From contig DEQI01000021.1 of the NCBI GenBank assembly GCA_002360295.1, positions 1 to 6,767 of the forward strand: a stretch of DNA of 6,767 bases, in the 5' to 3' direction. The stretch is from Planococcaceae bacterium UBA3370 (GTDB lineage Bacteria; Bacillota; Bacilli; Bacillales_A; Planococcaceae). Position 1 is the stretch's first letter, and every line of letters starts with the position of its first letter. A program made the translations under genes and the position numbers. Below the pieces are notes generated by a model. That model was not told where the DNA came from, did not search any database, and saw nothing but the letters and a program-made list of their open reading frames with translations. Positions 5,618 through 6,767 of the stretch are shown piece after piece.

Positions 5618-6682
5618 ATGTGGTCCAAGAGAATGTTGCTTGCTGCACTATGTTCGGCAATGTTAGTTGCAGGGTGTAGTAAAGATGAGAAAGAAGAACA
5701 AGAAGTAGATGCTAATGAAGTAATAGATGATGAAGGTACGGAAGAAGTTGTTCAAGAGCAAACAGAAGTATACCCTTTCATAACACCATTTACTGGAGAA
5801 AGGGTAGCAGAGGAAATAGTGCAAAGGCCCATTCTAGCTACAATAAATAATCATCCAGATGCACGTCCACAATCGGGTTTAGCGAAAGCAGATGTTGTCT
5901 ATGAAATGTTAGCGGAAGGGGATGTGACAAGATTTTTAGCATTGTATCAATCACAAATTCCGGATCAAATTGGCCCCATTCGTAGTGCAAGGTCCTATTT
6001 TATTGATTTAGCAAAAGGGCTAGATGCATTTTATATAGCACATGGATATAGTCCTGAAGCAAAAGTAATGTTAGCTAATGGTGTTGTATCCAATATAAAC
6101 GGTATGCATTATGACGGCACGTATTTCCAACGTTCTTCTGAGCGTATAGCACCTCATAACTCGTATATATCAGGTGAAAATGTGATAGCAGGCGCAGAAA
6201 AAGTGGGCGCTTCAATGATTTACTCTAAAAAAGTGTCTTACCCGTTTTATGATAGTGAAGATAATGTTAAAATAGGTACGAAGGCAAATGAAGTGACGAT
6301 CAAATATAGTCAAAATGGTTATTTTAATAGTTCATATATTTATGATGAAGAAACCAAACGATATAAACGTTTTTCCGCAAATGTTGCAACAACCGACTAT
6401 TCTTCAGGGGAAGAGTTAAAGCTTGCTAATGTATTATTTTTTGAAATGCCTCATCGCATCATCGATAATGCTGGGCGGCGTGATATCGATTTTTCAACTG
6501 ATGGAAACGCATATGTATTTCAACATGGGATGATGCGTGAAATCAATTGGAAAAACGTTGACGGCTTACTCGTTCCAATCGAAACAGATGGTAGTGAAGT
6601 GTTGCTAGTGCCAGGGCAAACGTGGGTGCATTTTGTACCGACTACACCTGGTTTAGCATCTGCTGTAACATATATGGAATAA
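5618..6682 (+). CDS. yerB: YerB, DUF3048 family lipoprotein
   Basis: A 354-residue predicted lipoprotein exported and anchored on the outer face of the membrane. The N-terminus has positive charges (K4, R5), a hydrophobic core and a lipobox V17-A18-G19-C20, so C20 would be lipidated. A strongly acidic low-complexity linker follows (about 22-50). The rest matches DUF3048: an N-terminal domain with the hallmark IGPIRSARSYF (118-128) and RIAPHNSYIS (176-185), and a C-terminal domain (about 220-345) ending with PGQTWVHFVP (332-341). Biochemical function is not established for the family, and I infer none. The start ATG has GGGGAG (5605-5610) 7 bases upstream, overlapping the end of yerA, so translation is likely coupled within one transcript. 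No truncation was seen. Confidence 0.93.
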   Translation: MWSKRMLLAALCSAMLVAGCSKDEKEEQEVDANEVIDDEGTEEVVQEQTEVYPFITPFTGERVAEEIVQRPILATINNHPDARPQSGLAKADVVYEMLAEGDVTRFLALYQSQIPDQIGPIRSARSYFIDLAKGLDAFYIAHGYSPEAKVMLANGVVSNINGMHYDGTYFQRSSERIAPHNSYISGENVIAGAEKVGASMIYSKKVSYPFYDSEDNVKIGTKANEVTIKYSQNGYFNSSYIYDEETKRYKRFSANVATTDYSSGEELKLANVLFFEMPHRIIDNAGRRDIDFSTDGNAYVFQHGMMREINWKNVDGLLVPIETDGSEVLLVPGQTWVHFVPTTPGLASAVTYME

Positions 6683-6702
6683 AGGGGAAAGGGTGAGGAT
6701 AC

Positions 6703-6767
6703 ATGCAAATTGAAAAAATTCGAGGTCATCAAACAGACCAACTATTTAAAGCGGTACTAGAATTAAA
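6703..6767 (+). CDS. yerC: YerC, TrpR-like DNA-binding protein (5' part only)
   Basis: Only the first 21 codons are present (MQIEKIRGHQTDQLFKAVLE and one more residue); the gene runs off the window. The start resembles B. subtilis YerC of the YerC/YecD TrpR-related family, whose full members are about 100 residues with a C-terminal helix-turn-helix that is not visible here. The position, 20 bases after yerB and in the yerA-yerB-yerC order, supports the call. The ribosome site is GGTGAGG (6692-6698), which aligns best through GGTGA with the 16S tail. The protein may regulate nearby genes, but nothing in this fragment shows a target. Confidence 0.82.
   Translation, partial: MQIEKIRGHQTDQLFKAVLEL

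Overview
The window is low-GC Bacillota DNA and reads as a chromosomal segment from a Bacillales organism. The gene order (purH, purD, yerA, yerB, yerC), AT-rich codon use, strong GGAGG-type ribosome sites and protein sequences suggest the Lysinibacillus/Solibacillus branch (Planococcaceae/Caryophanaceae). That placement is my reading of the proteins and was not checked against a database.

Layout: positions 1-163 hold no recognisable gene, only a short palindrome and the purH ribosome site. Positions 164-1690 are purH, the last two steps of IMP synthesis. Positions 1691-2157 form a 467-base gap inside what is normally the tight 3' end of the pur operon. It begins with a Shine-Dalgarno sequence that has no start codon. 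A -10 box follows, then five consecutive hairpins sharing the apical sequence TGGCCGG (TGGTCGG in the fifth), then a strong intrinsic terminator. I propose an unrecognised structured RNA of about 277 nt; this is the most interesting part of the window. Positions 2158-3408 are purD. A small two-helix membrane protein of the DUF2892/YgaP type lies on the minus strand (3512-3721). A large imperfect hairpin between it and purD may terminate both convergent transcripts.

A second plus-strand unit starts near 3790. It contains yerA (amidohydrolase related to adenine deaminase, with altered metal-site motifs), yerB (DUF3048 lipoprotein) and the first 21 codons of yerC (TrpR-like DNA-binding protein, cut by the window end). 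Gaps of 14 and 20 bases and no visible terminator between them argue for co-transcription.

How the genes relate: PurD acts early in purine synthesis (PRA to GAR) and PurH acts last (AICAR to IMP), so both serve one pathway. YerA may act on a purine or related amidine, but this is unproven. In Bacillus subtilis the yerABC genes also follow the pur operon, so their position here is conserved and not acquired. The unusual elements are the RNA-like insertion between purH and purD and the minus-strand membrane gene.
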